NCBI GenBank assembly: GCA_003118195.1
Contig: BEXV01000723.1
Coordinates: 110,232-128,691 of the forward strand
Direction: 5' to 3'
Source: Hemicentrotus pulcherrimus
Lineage: Eukaryota > Echinodermata > Echinoidea > Camarodonta > Strongylocentrotidae
Length of the DNA stretch: 18,460 bases
The stretch's first letter is position 1, and every line of letters begins with the position of its first letter. Shown piece by piece: positions 18,163 to 18,460 of the stretch. Under the pieces are notes generated by a model. That model was not told where the DNA came from. It saw nothing but the letters and a program-made list of their open reading frames with translations, and searched no databases. A program made the position numbers and the translations under genes.

Positions 18163-18262
18163 TCATAGTGGCGTAGCCCCAAAGGTGTTCTCTCCGCTGT
18201 AGAGAACGTAGAGGAAGCCGTCCGTGTCTCTGTGCTCCTGGTAGATGTGACCCATTGTGGCA
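18163..18262 (-). CDS. Atg8-family autophagy protein, copy B, last exon only
   Basis: Behind a strong pyrimidine tract and acceptor CCTTGCACAG, one base completes a serine, followed by [32 protein letters not shown] and TGA at 18163-18165. It matches the C-terminus of Atg8 proteins: SATM, the YQEH helix, DGFLY and the terminal glycine that is conjugated to phosphatidylethanolamine. Four residues (ATPL) follow the glycine, so ATG4 cleavage is predicted. YSGENTFG is the fungal and plant form; typical animal GABARAP has YSDESVYG and LC3 has YASQETFG. Exons for the ubiquitin-fold core should lie beyond the right end. The splice phase and position are identical to copy A, showing common origin. 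Confidence 0.92.
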
Positions 18263-18460
18263 CTGTGCAAGGATGGGAGGGAGAGAGACAGGAAGAGATG
18301 TATGAGATTACATACAGTAGTTATTAAAACTCTACAAAAAAACCAAGAAAAAATACATGGGCATATATATCGGTAGTTGCACTTTGTCAGAGTACAGTGT
18401 ATATAGACTATCAGCCCCCCTCTCTCTCCTCTCTCAGTCAAAGACAACTGCATGTAACCT
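18263..18460. other. Intron of Atg8 copy B running off the window
   Basis: The sequence next to the exon is the polypyrimidine tract of its acceptor. The rest to the end shows no coding signal, so the preceding exon is outside. The open frame up to 18453 on the minus strand is intron read-through. Confidence 0.6.

Overview
The window looks like nuclear DNA from a marine invertebrate deuterostome, most plausibly an echinoderm such as a sea urchin. This is an inference from style: AT-rich sequence, short coding exons with GT-AG introns, many small foldback elements and microsatellites, a degraded L1-like LINE, and degenerate TTAGGG-type arrays. I found no operons, Shine-Dalgarno sites or bacterial genes. 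Every protein-level call below was assembled by joining exons at visible splice sites and comparing with families I know; nothing was searched.

Left half (2.4-8.0 kb, + strand): most of ADAT1, the adenosine deaminase that makes inosine at position 37 of tRNA-Ala. Seven exons join in a consistent frame and carry the full zinc-deaminase signature (HAE, PCG, SCSDK). The first coding exon or exons are not visible and probably lie 5' of the window or in the unassigned first 2.4 kb. The last exon has an in-frame TAA 35 codons before a second stop, yet the sequence after the TAA still reads as the conserved ADAT1 C-terminus. The exon at 6373-6472 sits between two roughly 380-bp repeats in opposite orientation.

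Right half (10.2-18.3 kb, - strand): two tandem Atg8-family (LC3/GABARAP-like autophagy ubiquitin-fold) genes, converging on ADAT1. Copy A has its middle and last exons (11290-11518, 10167-10260). Copy B has only its last exon (18163-18262); the rest lies beyond the right edge. Both end in a YSGENT[F/Y]G motif, closer to fungal and plant Atg8 than to typical animal LC3 or GABARAP, followed by a short tail after the conjugation glycine. Copy A has lost the LVPxD segment that forms the LIR-docking pocket.

Between and around the genes: a 5'-truncated, internally deleted L1-like LINE abuts the splice acceptor of copy A's middle exon. A 165-bp hairpin element lies in copy A's intron. Two copies of a 145-150 bp foldback MITE lie at 9.2 and 15.1 kb. 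A roughly 205-bp unit is repeated three times at 15.3-15.9 kb. Flanking DNA is duplicated along with the Atg8 genes: 8.54-9.19 kb matches 17.29-17.70 kb directly, and 8.05-8.28 kb (the ADAT1 3' flank) matches 16.24-16.47 kb in inverted orientation. The locus therefore seems to have grown by tandem duplication, partial inversion and transposon insertion.
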